From positions 5,350,206 through 5,414,205 of the forward strand of contig NZ_CP097267.1 of assembly GCF_028473605.1 (NCBI RefSeq): a stretch of 64,000 bases of DNA. Reading direction: 5' to 3'. The notes beneath the pieces are model-generated. The model saw only the letters and a list, made by a program, of their open reading frames with translations. It ran no database searches and had not been told where the DNA came from. Source of the DNA: Acidovorax sp. NCPPB 3576. GTDB lineage: Bacteria; Pseudomonadota; Gammaproteobacteria; Burkholderiales; Burkholderiaceae_C. Shown piece by piece: positions 57,646-64,000 of this stretch (its first letter is position 1; the number at the start of each line of letters is the position of its first letter). Both the position numbers and the translations under genes were made by a program.

Positions 57646-59067
57646 TCATTTGCCGATGCAGAAGCTGGAAAAGATCACGCCCAGCAGATCGTCGGAGGTG
57701 AATTCCCCCGTGATGGCATTGAGGGCCTGCTGCGCCAGCCTCAGTTCCTCGGCCAGCAAATCGAGCGCCGGGCCCGGCGAGTGCAATTGTGCCGCTGCCT
57801 CCATCAGGTGGCCATCCACTGCCTGAAGGGCCTGCACATGCCGCGCCCGCGCGATGTACACGCCCTCGGGAGCCGACTGCCATCCGGCCACGTCCAGCAG
57901 CAGGCGGCGCAGTGCGTCCAGCCCGTCGCCCGTGCGGGCCGACAGGCGGACCGCCGGCCGGTCCGGCACCGCGGCTGCGCTGTGGCCCGGTGCCTGATCG
58001 GTTTTGTTCCACACGTCGATCACCGGCACATGGCCGGGCAGCGTCCGGGCGATGGTGCCGGCGATGCCCTCGTCGGCCGCCCGGTAGTCGGTCGCGTCGG
58101 CGCGCGTGAGGTCGTGCAGGAAAAGCACGGCATCCGCCGCGGCGATCTCGTCCCAGGCGCGCGCGATGCCGATCTTCTCCACCTCGTCGTCGCTCTCGCG
58201 CAGGCCCGCCGTGTCGATCACGTGCAGCGGCACGCCCTCGATCTGGATGGTCTGCTGCACCTTGTCGCGCGTGGTGCCGGCGATGGGCGTGACGATGGCC
58301 AGCTCGGCCCCGGCCAGGGCATTCAGCAGCGAACTCTTGCCGGCGTTGGGTTGCCCGGCGATCACCACCTTGATGCCCTCGCGCAGCAGCGCGCCCTGGC
58401 GCGTGCGCTGCATGACGGTGGCCAGCGTCTGCTGCAAATTCGATAGCTGCCCACCGGCGTCCGCCTTGCGCAGGAAGTCGATTTCTTCTTCAGGAAAATC
58501 GAGCGTGGCTTCCACCAGCATGCGCAGGTGGATGAGGGCATCGCGCAGGCGGTGGATCTCGTCCGAGAACGCGCCCGCCAGGGAACGGCTGGCGCTGCGT
58601 GCCGCGGCTTCGGTGCTCGCATCGATCAGGTCGGCAATGGCCTCGGCCTGCGCCAGGTCGATCTTGTCGTTGAGGAAGGCCCGTTCGGTGAACTCGCCCG
58701 GCTGGGCCAGGCGCAGGCCGGGCAGGCGGGCCCGGCCGCTGGCCGCGTCGGCCTGGGCGGCGGCTTCCAGGCAGCGCGCCAGCAGCAGCTGCAGCACCAC
58801 GGGGCCGCCGTGCGCCTGCAGCTCCAGCACGTCCTCGCCCGTGTAGCTGTGGGGTGAGGGAAAGTAAAGCGCCAGCCCCTGGTCGATGGACTGGCCGGCC
58901 GCATCGCGAAAGGGCAGGTACGTGGCCTCGCGCGGTCGCAGGGCGCGCCCGCACAGCGCCTCGGTGAGCGGACCCAGGCCCCGGCCGGACACCCGCACGA
59001 TGCCCACGGCGCCGCGCCCCGGTGCGGTGGCGATGGCGGCGATGGGGTCGGAGTGGCGGGGCAGCAT
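57646..59067 (-). CDS. mnmE: tRNA uridine-5-carboxymethylaminomethyl modification GTPase MnmE
   Basis: 473 residues. The N-terminal folate-binding domain ([22 protein letters not shown]), the helical domain and the inserted G domain (G1 [33 protein letters not shown]) are all present, and the C-terminus ends in the MnmE-specific FCIGK with the catalytic Cys. With MnmG it installs the cmnm5 group on U34 of several tRNAs. ATG 59067 ([19 protein letters not shown]) fits the family. A short stretch in its helical domain resembles the dispersed repeat (58432-58475). Confidence 0.94.
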   Translation of the reverse strand: MLPRHSDPIAAIATAPGRGAVGIVRVSGRGLGPLTEALCGRALRPREATYLPFRDAAGQSIDQGLALYFPSPHSYTGEDVLELQAHGGPVVLQLLLARCLEAAAQADAASGRARLPGLRLAQPGEFTERAFLNDKIDLAQAEAIADLIDASTEAAARSASRSLAGAFSDEIHRLRDALIHLRMLVEATLDFPEEEIDFLRKADAGGQLSNLQQTLATVMQRTRQGALLREGIKVVIAGQPNAGKSSLLNALAGAELAIVTPIAGTTRDKVQQTIQIEGVPLHVIDTAGLRESDDEVEKIGIARAWDEIAAADAVLFLHDLTRADATDYRAADEGIAGTIARTLPGHVPVIDVWNKTDQAPGHSAAAVPDRPAVRLSARTGDGLDALRRLLLDVAGWQSAPEGVYIARARHVQALQAVDGHLMEAAAQLHSPGPALDLLAEELRLAQQALNAITGEFTSDDLLGVIFSSFCIGK

Positions 59068-59161
59068 GCGATGGGGAAAGGGTGGGGAACGGGGCATGAT
59101 AGCTGCGCCATTCGCGTGGCATGCCCCTGCACGGGCGCGATACCGCGCCCGCAAAAGACAA

Positions 59162-59183
59162 AGCCCGCCAGGGCGGGCTTTGC
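59162..59183 (-). terminator. terminator of the solute-binding-protein gene
   Basis: AAAGCCCGCC/GGCGGGCTTT with a two-base centre, followed on the minus strand by GTCTTTTGC. It lies 21 bases past the stop of the gene upstream on the same strand. Confidence 0.75.
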
Positions 59184-59203
59184 GTTCGGTCCGATCGGAG
59201 GGC

Positions 59204-60793
59204 TTACTTGATCGTGGTCCAGTTGGGCATCGGGCGGTCGTCCGCGCGGTGCAGCGTCTCCACGCCCTTGCGCATCGCCCAGGGGCGGATCTGGTGGTGC
59301 AGGGGGAGGTAGTAGTACTCGTCCTTGACCAGCTTCAGCGCGTCGGCGATCAGCGCGTCGCGCTTGGGCGCATCCATCTCCACCTTAATCTGGTTGATCA
59401 TGCCGTCGAGCTTGGCGTCGCTGAAGCGGCCACCGTTGTAGGTGCCCGAAGCCGTCTTGCCTTCTTTGGTGGCCATCAGCGAATCCAGCGAATACAGCGA
59501 GTCGAACGTCGCCACGCCCCAGCCGAACAGGTAGGCACTCACGTCGTTGTTCATCACGCGGCTCACGAACTGGGCCATGGGGGCGGCCTGCAGCGTGGTC
59601 TTCACGCCGATGCGCGTCCACATGGCGGTGACGGCCTGGCAGATCGCTTCGTCGTTCACGTAGCGGTCATTGGGGCAGTCGAGCTTGAGCGAGAAGCCCT
59701 GAGGGTAGCCCGCGTCGGCCAGCAGCTTCTTGGCGGCTTCGACGTCGTACTTGGCGGCGCGCTCGTCCAGGCTCTTGCTCCAGCCGTGGACCATGGGCGC
59801 GACCATGGTGCCGGCAGGCACCGACAGGTTGCGCATGGTGCGGCTGTGGATGCCGGCCGAATCGATGGCCTGGTAGAGCGCCTGGCGCACGCGCTTGTCC
59901 TTGAGCGGGTTCTTGCCCGGCGTGCCGGCACCTGGCAGTTCGTCGCGGAACTGGTCCAGGCCCAGGTAGATGGTGCGGTTCTCGGCGCCTTCGATCAGCG
60001 TGATGTCGGGGCTGGACTTCATGCGCGCCAGGTCTTGCGGTGGTGGATCGACGACGAAATCGACCTGGCCGGAAATCAGCGCCGCCGAGCGCGTGGCCGC
60101 CGACTTGATGGGGGTGAACACGACTTCGTCGATGTTGCCCGTGGGCTTGTCCCACCAGTTCAGATTCTTCTTGAGCGTGACCTTCACGTCGGGCTGCCAG
60201 CCCACCATGATGAAGGGGCCGGTGCCGTTGGCATTGCGCGAGGCGTAGTTCTCTTCCTTGCCCGAATAGTCCTGCGCCTTCACCGAATTGTTCTTCTCGG
60301 CCCAGGCCTTGTTCATGATGCGGGCTTCGGTCAGCTCGCGCAGCAGCACGGGGTTGGGGCCCTTCAAGATCAGGTCCACGGTGAAGTCGTCCACCTTCTT
60401 CACTTCCTTGAGGCTCTGCACGGCGGACTGCATGTTCGAGGGGGGCGTCATGGCGCGCGTGAGCGAGAACACCACATCGTCGGCCGTGAACGGCGCGCCG
60501 TCGTGGAATTTCACGCCCTTGCGCAGTTCGAAGCGCACCTGCGTGGGGGAGATCTGGGTCCACTTCGTGCCGAGCGCGGGCTGGATCTGGTACTGCTGGT
60601 CGTAGCGCACCAGGCTCTCGTACACCTGCTGCAGGAAGGCATGCGTCGTCTGGTGGTTCTGGGCGTGGGGGTCCACGGTCAGGATGTCGTTGGCGCCGGC
60701 CCACCGCATCGTTGCGGCATGGACCGATCCTGCTGCCAGCAGGACCGCGATGCCCAGTGCGCTCCATTTGAAAGTCGTACGCTGCTGTTTCAT
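59204..60793 (-). CDS. family 5 (peptide/nickel-type) ABC substrate-binding protein
   Basis: 529 residues. A Sec signal peptide ([18 protein letters not shown]) is followed by the SBP_bac_5 fold: [63 protein letters not shown] and [16 protein letters not shown]. It binds oligopeptides or similar in the periplasm. No permease or ATPase genes lie next to it, so it works with components elsewhere or has a separate role. GGAGA precedes the ATG. It has its own terminator. Confidence 0.88.
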   Translation of the reverse strand: MKQQRTTFKWSALGIAVLLAAGSVHAATMRWAGANDILTVDPHAQNHQTTHAFLQQVYESLVRYDQQYQIQPALGTKWTQISPTQVRFELRKGVKFHDGAPFTADDVVFSLTRAMTPPSNMQSAVQSLKEVKKVDDFTVDLILKGPNPVLLRELTEARIMNKAWAEKNNSVKAQDYSGKEENYASRNANGTGPFIMVGWQPDVKVTLKKNLNWWDKPTGNIDEVVFTPIKSAATRSAALISGQVDFVVDPPPQDLARMKSSPDITLIEGAENRTIYLGLDQFRDELPGAGTPGKNPLKDKRVRQALYQAIDSAGIHSRTMRNLSVPAGTMVAPMVHGWSKSLDERAAKYDVEAAKKLLADAGYPQGFSLKLDCPNDRYVNDEAICQAVTAMWTRIGVKTTLQAAPMAQFVSRVMNNDVSAYLFGWGVATFDSLYSLDSLMATKEGKTASGTYNGGRFSDAKLDGMINQIKVEMDAPKRDALIADALKLVKDEYYYLPLHHQIRPWAMRKGVETLHRADDRPMPNWTTIK

Positions 60794-60867
60794 TGGCCAG
60801 GTCTCCTCGTCGGTTAACGAAAGTGGATGAAAGATGCCGCGGGGGCAAGCCGAGCATCGTACCCAAT

Positions 60868-60894
60868 GAAAAACGGCCGCTGTACAGCGGCCGT
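60868..60894 (-). terminator. terminator of yidC
   Basis: ACGGCCGCTGT/ACAGCGGCCGT, a perfect 22-base palindrome, followed by TTTTTC on the minus strand, 42 bases after the yidC stop. Confidence 0.8.
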
Positions 60895-60936
60895 GGAATG
60901 TGTCGCAAACGCAGCGCGCAGGCGCTGCGTTTCGGG

Positions 60937-62643
60937 TCAGCGGAACTTCGGCAGATTGAACTGCGGCGGCACGCCCATGCGCGTGTTGATGATCCACTGC
61001 TGCGCGATCGACAGGATGTTGTTCGTCAGCCAGTACAGCACCAGGCCGGCCGGGAAGAAGAAGAACATCACGCTGAAGATCAGCGGCATGAACCACATCA
61101 TCTTGGCCTGCAGCGGATCGGGCGGTGCGGGGTTCAGCGCCGTCTGCAGCAGCGAGCTGGCGGTCATCAGCAGCGGCAGGATGAAGAACGGGTCAGGCGA
61201 GGACAGGTCCTTGATCCAGCCGATCCAGGGCGCGTTGCGCATTTCCACGCTGGACAGCAGCACCCAGTAGAGCGCGATGAACACCGGGATCTGGACCATG
61301 ATGGGGAAGCAGCCGCCCATCGGGTTGACCTTCTCCTCGCGGTAGATACGCATCATCTCCTGCTGCATCTGCTGCGGCTTGTCCTTCAGGCGCTCGCGCA
61401 TCTCCATGATCTTGGGGTTGATGGCCTTCATCTTGGCCATGCTGGCGTACGCCTTCGCATTGAGCCAGTAGAACGCGATCTTCAGCAGGAACACCAGCGC
61501 GACGATGGACCAGCCCCAGTTGTTCAGCACCTTGTGCAATTGGTCGAGCAGCCAGTACAGCGGCTTGGCCAGGATGGTGAGCCAGCCGTAGTCCTTCACC
61601 AGTTCGAGGCCGGGAGTGAGCGATTCCAGCATCGTCTCGACCTGCGGGCCGGCGAACAGGCGCGCGTCCACCGTCTTGGACTGGCCCGGTGCGATCTCGC
61701 CCACCGGCGTGATCATGCCGACCGAGTACAGGTTGGTGTCCACCTTGCGCACGAACAGGTCGCGCTGCACGTCGTTGCCCAGCAGCCAGGCGCTGGCGAA
61801 GTAATGCTGCACCATGGCCACGTAGCCGTTCGTGGAGGCCTTGTCGATCTCGGCCTTGCCGTTCTCGATGTCCTTGAACTCGACCTTGTGGTACTTCTTG
61901 GCTTCGGTATAGACCGCGGGGCCGGTGAAGGTCGAATAGAACGACGACTCGCCCGGCGGCTTGTTGCCGTCGCGCACCAGTTGCAGGTACAGCTGGGGCG
62001 ACACGGGCGCGGTGCCGGTGTTCACGATCTCGTGCTTCACGGCCACGTCGTATGTGCCGCGCTTCACGGTCCAGGTCTTGGCCAGCTTCACGCCGCCCAG
62101 ATCGGCGGATTCGAAGCGCACGCTGATCTCGTTCTGGCCGTCCTGCAGGTCGCGGTTGCCGGCCACCACCGACATCGCCGTCTTGTGCGTGGGGTAAGTG
62201 CCACCGATCAGGCCGGTCTGTGCCACGTAAACGCGCTGCGCGCTTTCGTCGAGCAGCATGAACGGCTTGGACTTGTCGGCCATGTCCGGATACTTGAGCA
62301 ACTCGCCATGCGTGAGCGAGCCGCCTTCGCTGTCGAAGGTCAGGCGCAGCACGTCGCTGGTCAAGGTGACGCGCTGGCGCTGGGCCGCCGCCGCAGGCTG
62401 CGGAACGCCGCCCGGCACCTGCTGCGCATTCGCGGGCGCCGCTGCGGTCGTCGGGGCCGGCACGGTGGAGGCTCCCGCTGCGCCCGAGGCGGCGGGAGCC
62501 GAAGATGCGGGCGCCATGGCGGCAGGCGTTGCACCGGGGAAGAAGGTGGCTTTGTGGCCGTTGTGCACTTGCCACTTGTCCCATAGCAGAACCATGGAAA
62601 AGCCAAATATCACCCACAGGATGGTGCGGCGAATGTCGTTCAT
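60937..62643 (-). CDS. yidC: membrane protein insertase YidC
   Basis: 568 residues. An N-terminal TM (ILWVIFGFSMVLLWDKW), a periplasmic beta-sandwich domain (about 60-350) and the C-terminal five-TM insertase core with the conserved NWGWSIVALVFLLKIAFYWLNAKAYASMAKMK and MGGCFPIMVQIPVFIALYWVLL are visible. It inserts membrane proteins alone or with SecYEG. Its start overlaps yidD (ATGA), so yidD-yidC are translationally linked. A Pro/Ala-rich linker follows the first TM. Confidence 0.94.
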   Translation of the reverse strand: MNDIRRTILWVIFGFSMVLLWDKWQVHNGHKATFFPGATPAAMAPASSAPAASGAAGASTVPAPTTAAAPANAQQVPGGVPQPAAAAQRQRVTLTSDVLRLTFDSEGGSLTHGELLKYPDMADKSKPFMLLDESAQRVYVAQTGLIGGTYPTHKTAMSVVAGNRDLQDGQNEISVRFESADLGGVKLAKTWTVKRGTYDVAVKHEIVNTGTAPVSPQLYLQLVRDGNKPPGESSFYSTFTGPAVYTEAKKYHKVEFKDIENGKAEIDKASTNGYVAMVQHYFASAWLLGNDVQRDLFVRKVDTNLYSVGMITPVGEIAPGQSKTVDARLFAGPQVETMLESLTPGLELVKDYGWLTILAKPLYWLLDQLHKVLNNWGWSIVALVFLLKIAFYWLNAKAYASMAKMKAINPKIMEMRERLKDKPQQMQQEMMRIYREEKVNPMGGCFPIMVQIPVFIALYWVLLSSVEMRNAPWIGWIKDLSSPDPFFILPLLMTASSLLQTALNPAPPDPLQAKMMWFMPLIFSVMFFFFPAGLVLYWLTNNILSIAQQWIINTRMGVPPQFNLPKFR

Positions 62644-62936
62644 GAAGACTTCTTCGGTGAGGAGGGGGTGGAGGACGTGGAAGGAGACAGGCGCGAGAAC
62701 AGCCGCAAGGCCCGGGGCAGTTCTTCGGGCACCGGATCATGCCCTCCATCGCACCAGGGCTGGCACCGTGCCAGACGGTGCAGCGTCAGATAAGTTCCGG
62801 CCGCGGCGCCGTGGCGCTCAAGCGCCTGCAGCGAATAGGCCGAACACGTGGGCTCGAAGCGGCAGGCCGATCCGAGCCAGGGGCTCAGCACCAGCCGGTA
62901 GCCGCGCACCAGCGCCATCAGCAGCGCGCGCATCAT
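62640..62936 (-). CDS. yidD: membrane protein insertion efficiency factor YidD
   Basis: 98 residues. RGYRLVLSPWLGSACRFEPTCSAYSLQALERHGAAAGTYL is the YidD signature with the three conserved cysteines, and the ending RLARCQPWCDGGHDPVP is typical. It assists YidC-dependent insertion. The Ser/Thr-rich tail is longer than in many homologues. Overlaps rnpA at its start and yidC at its end. Confidence 0.92.
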   Translation of the reverse strand: MMRALLMALVRGYRLVLSPWLGSACRFEPTCSAYSLQALERHGAAAGTYLTLHRLARCQPWCDGGHDPVPEELPRALRLFSRLSPSTSSTPSSPKKSS

Positions 62937-63454
62937 GACACAGGCGCCGGGGCGGGCTGGGGTGCCGCCGGCGTCGTTGCCGCGGCGGCCTGCGCTGCGC
63001 TGCCGCTGCGCCGCACGGCGTAGCCGAACAACTGCAGCAACTCGGCGCGCACCGCCTGCTTGAGGGTCTCGGACGTCGCGCTGGTGAACTGCTTGCGGTC
63101 GAACGCCGAGCGCAGACGCACCACGTGCGCTGCCTGCAGCAATTGGGGCTCGAACGAGGCGGCCACGGCGTAGATCTGCCGCTTGATGGTGTTGCGGGTG
63201 ACCGCGCGGCGGGCCCAGCGCTTGGGCACCATGGCGCCCAGCCAGACGCCGGGCGGCTCCGCCATGCCAAACAGGGCCTGCGGCCCTTGCGCATCAGGCA
63301 AGGAGCCGGGCCCTGTGGGAGGTGCTGGAGGCAACGCGGGCGCTGCGCCGGCAGGGGCCAGGCCCAGTCGGTGCAGTGCGAAGTGTGCGGTGCGGGAGAC
63401 TGTTCCCCCGGCCATGGCGGCCTGGAACTGCGGACGGGTTTTCAGCCGTTGCAT
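62933..63454 (-). CDS. rnpA: ribonuclease P protein component RnpA
   Basis: 173 residues, against about 120 for most homologues. MQRLKTRPQFQAAMAGG and the RNR motif WARRAVTRNTIKRQIYAVAASFEPQLL are conserved. A Pro/Ala-rich insert of about 35 residues (LPPAPPTGPGSLPDAQGP region) lies before the motif, and there is an Ala/Pro C-terminal tail. It binds RNase P RNA and substrate precursor tRNA. The stop overlaps the yidD start. Confidence 0.92.
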   Translation of the reverse strand: MQRLKTRPQFQAAMAGGTVSRTAHFALHRLGLAPAGAAPALPPAPPTGPGSLPDAQGPQALFGMAEPPGVWLGAMVPKRWARRAVTRNTIKRQIYAVAASFEPQLLQAAHVVRLRSAFDRKQFTSATSETLKQAVRAELLQLFGYAVRRSGSAAQAAAATTPAAPQPAPAPVS

Positions 63455-63497
63455 GGGAGGGTTCCCGCCCGGAACCGGGCCGAGTGCCGTGGCGGCC

Positions 63498-63632
63498 TTA
63501 GACGGCCAGGCGCTTGCGGCCCTTGGCGCGGCGTGCGTTGATGACGGCACGGCCGCCGCGCGTCTTCATGCGCACGAGGAAACCGTGGGTGCGCGCACGG
63601 CGCGTCTTGGAAGGCTGGTAAGTACGTTTCAT
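63498..63632 (-). CDS. rpmH: 50S ribosomal protein L34
   Basis: 44 residues, read by translating this strand: [20 protein letters not shown], then [20 protein letters not shown] and RLAV. It is the full L34 sequence in its normal place between rnpA and the dnaA origin region. Strongly basic, binds 23S rRNA. Confidence 0.97.
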   Translation of the reverse strand: MKRTYQPSKTRRARTHGFLVRMKTRGGRAVINARRAKGRKRLAV

Positions 63633-63743
63633 GGTCAATTCCTTGAGGGTTCGGTTCCGGGCGCAACTCGCAAGATGCGGGTTCCAGGCCCTCCGGATGC
63701 GGCGCCTCGATAAGCATCGAAGCGCTTGGCCCGGGCGTTATTG

Positions 63744-63761
63744 CCCTGAACGCATTCAGGG
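63744..63761. repeat. inverted repeat in the rpmH leader/origin gap
   Basis: CCCTGAACGCATTCAGGG has perfect 7-base arms around CGCA. It lies about 112 bases before the rpmH start on the minus strand. It could be an rpmH leader hairpin or an operator. The remaining gap (63633-63940) holds the dnaA promoter and DnaA boxes. Confidence 0.45.
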
Positions 63762-63865
63762 AAACCGGCGATTATTGCAGGCTTGGCGGGGCGTGGCAAT
63801 GGTCGGGCTCCGGTCTGCGGATTTGCGGGGCTTCTGTCGGGTGGCCTGGGCGGTCTCAGCGGCGG

Positions 63866-63894
63866 TTGTGGATAACCCCTTGAAAAGGTACAAT
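63866..63894 (+). promoter_or_regulatory. dnaA promoter overlapping a DnaA box
   Basis: TTGTGG (63866-63871), 17 bases, TACAAT (63889-63894), a sigma-70-type promoter 46 bases before dnaA. TGTGGATAA at 63867-63875 is a perfect DnaA box (TTATCCACA on the minus strand) overlying the -35. Confidence 0.65.
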
Positions 63895-63915
63895 CCGCGG
63901 CCCTGAATCGTTCCT

Positions 63916-63924
63916 CTATCCACA
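63916..63924 (+). promoter_or_regulatory. DnaA box
   Basis: CTATCCACA, 8 of 9 matches to TTATCCACA, in the dnaA leader 17 bases before its start. Together with the box at 63867 it marks the replication-origin region. Confidence 0.65.
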
Positions 63925-63940
63925 ACAAAAACCGCCATCA

Positions 63941-64000
63941 ATGACCGAGGAACCTTCCCACAGCCCCGACAACGACCCGGGCGCCGATGCCGGACAAGGA
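63941..64000 (+). CDS. dnaA: chromosomal replication initiator DnaA, N-terminal fragment (3' end outside window)
   Basis: Only 20 codons are visible (MTEEPSHSPDNDPGADAGQG), too few to show a domain. The call rests on synteny: divergent from rpmH-rnpA-yidD-yidC-mnmE with DnaA boxes in between, the conserved arrangement around dnaA in proteobacteria. The MTEE start fits related DnaA proteins. Confidence 0.85.
   Translation, partial: MTEEPSHSPDNDPGADAGQG

Overview
The window looks like a chromosomal segment of a GC-rich betaproteobacterium of the family Comamonadaceae, most like Acidovorax/Paracidovorax. The reasons are protein style and gene order (mnmE, yidC, yidD, rnpA, rpmH, dnaA at the right end; metX-metW; kdsD-kdsC-lptC; lptD-surA-rsmA) and a dispersed AT-rich repeat. 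The genus is an inference made without database comparison. The right end is the replication-origin region: DnaA boxes and the first 60 bases of dnaA.

Layout. 1-4048: the end of a surface-polysaccharide (O-antigen type) cluster, visibly richer in A/T than the rest: a polyprenyl-phosphate glycosyltransferase tail, methyltransferase, hexapeptide acyltransferase, beta-propeller protein, small EamA/ArnE-like protein and WecE-type sugar aminotransferase. 4124-8243: LysR regulator divergent from beta-alanine transaminase and methylmalonate-semialdehyde dehydrogenase. 8350-9953: OmpA-like lipoprotein, then a Tae1-like amidase with its probable periplasmic immunity protein. 10154-18629: GntR regulator divergent from a seven-gene operon (LivKHMGF-type ABC transporter, carbamoylase-family amidohydrolase, MlrC-family protein). 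18821-22257: malic enzyme MaeB, then a barnase-barstar pair. 22570-29303: rsmA-surA-lptD on minus, amgK and rsmE on plus. 29328-34287: a three-gene MksF-MksE-MksB type SMC complex without a nuclease gene. 34443-42489: two diguanylate cyclases, an SRAP-family protein that lacks the family's catalytic cysteine, a lipase, an M20 peptidase and a chemoreceptor. 42898-45398: metW-metX and a GDT1/TMEM165 Mn2+ exporter preceded by a probable yybP-ykoY riboswitch. 45830-47071: tandem glycine-rich RRM proteins. 47195-52987: SDR, lptC-kdsC-kdsD, a Kef-type antiporter and apt. 53055-56007: a Fur-box-associated PepSY/flavodoxin/reductase fusion. 56080-64000: a frameshifted gene, a cNMP-binding protein, mnmE, a solute-binding protein and the yidC-yidD-rnpA-rpmH-dnaA region.

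How the parts work together. Cell-envelope biogenesis dominates: Kdo synthesis (kdsC, kdsD), LPS transport (lptC, lptD), outer-membrane folding (surA), membrane insertion (yidC, yidD), muramic acid recycling (amgK) and O-antigen sugar synthesis. Two toxin/immunity-type pairs (Tae1-like amidase, barnase) and an SMC cassette of the MksBEF/Wadjet superfamily give the window a conflict and defence side. Metal control appears twice, as a Mn2+ riboswitch and a Fur-box-like site. At least five copies of a ~45-60 bp dispersed repeat lie between or inside genes. No tRNA, rRNA, CRISPR array or insertion sequence was recognised.
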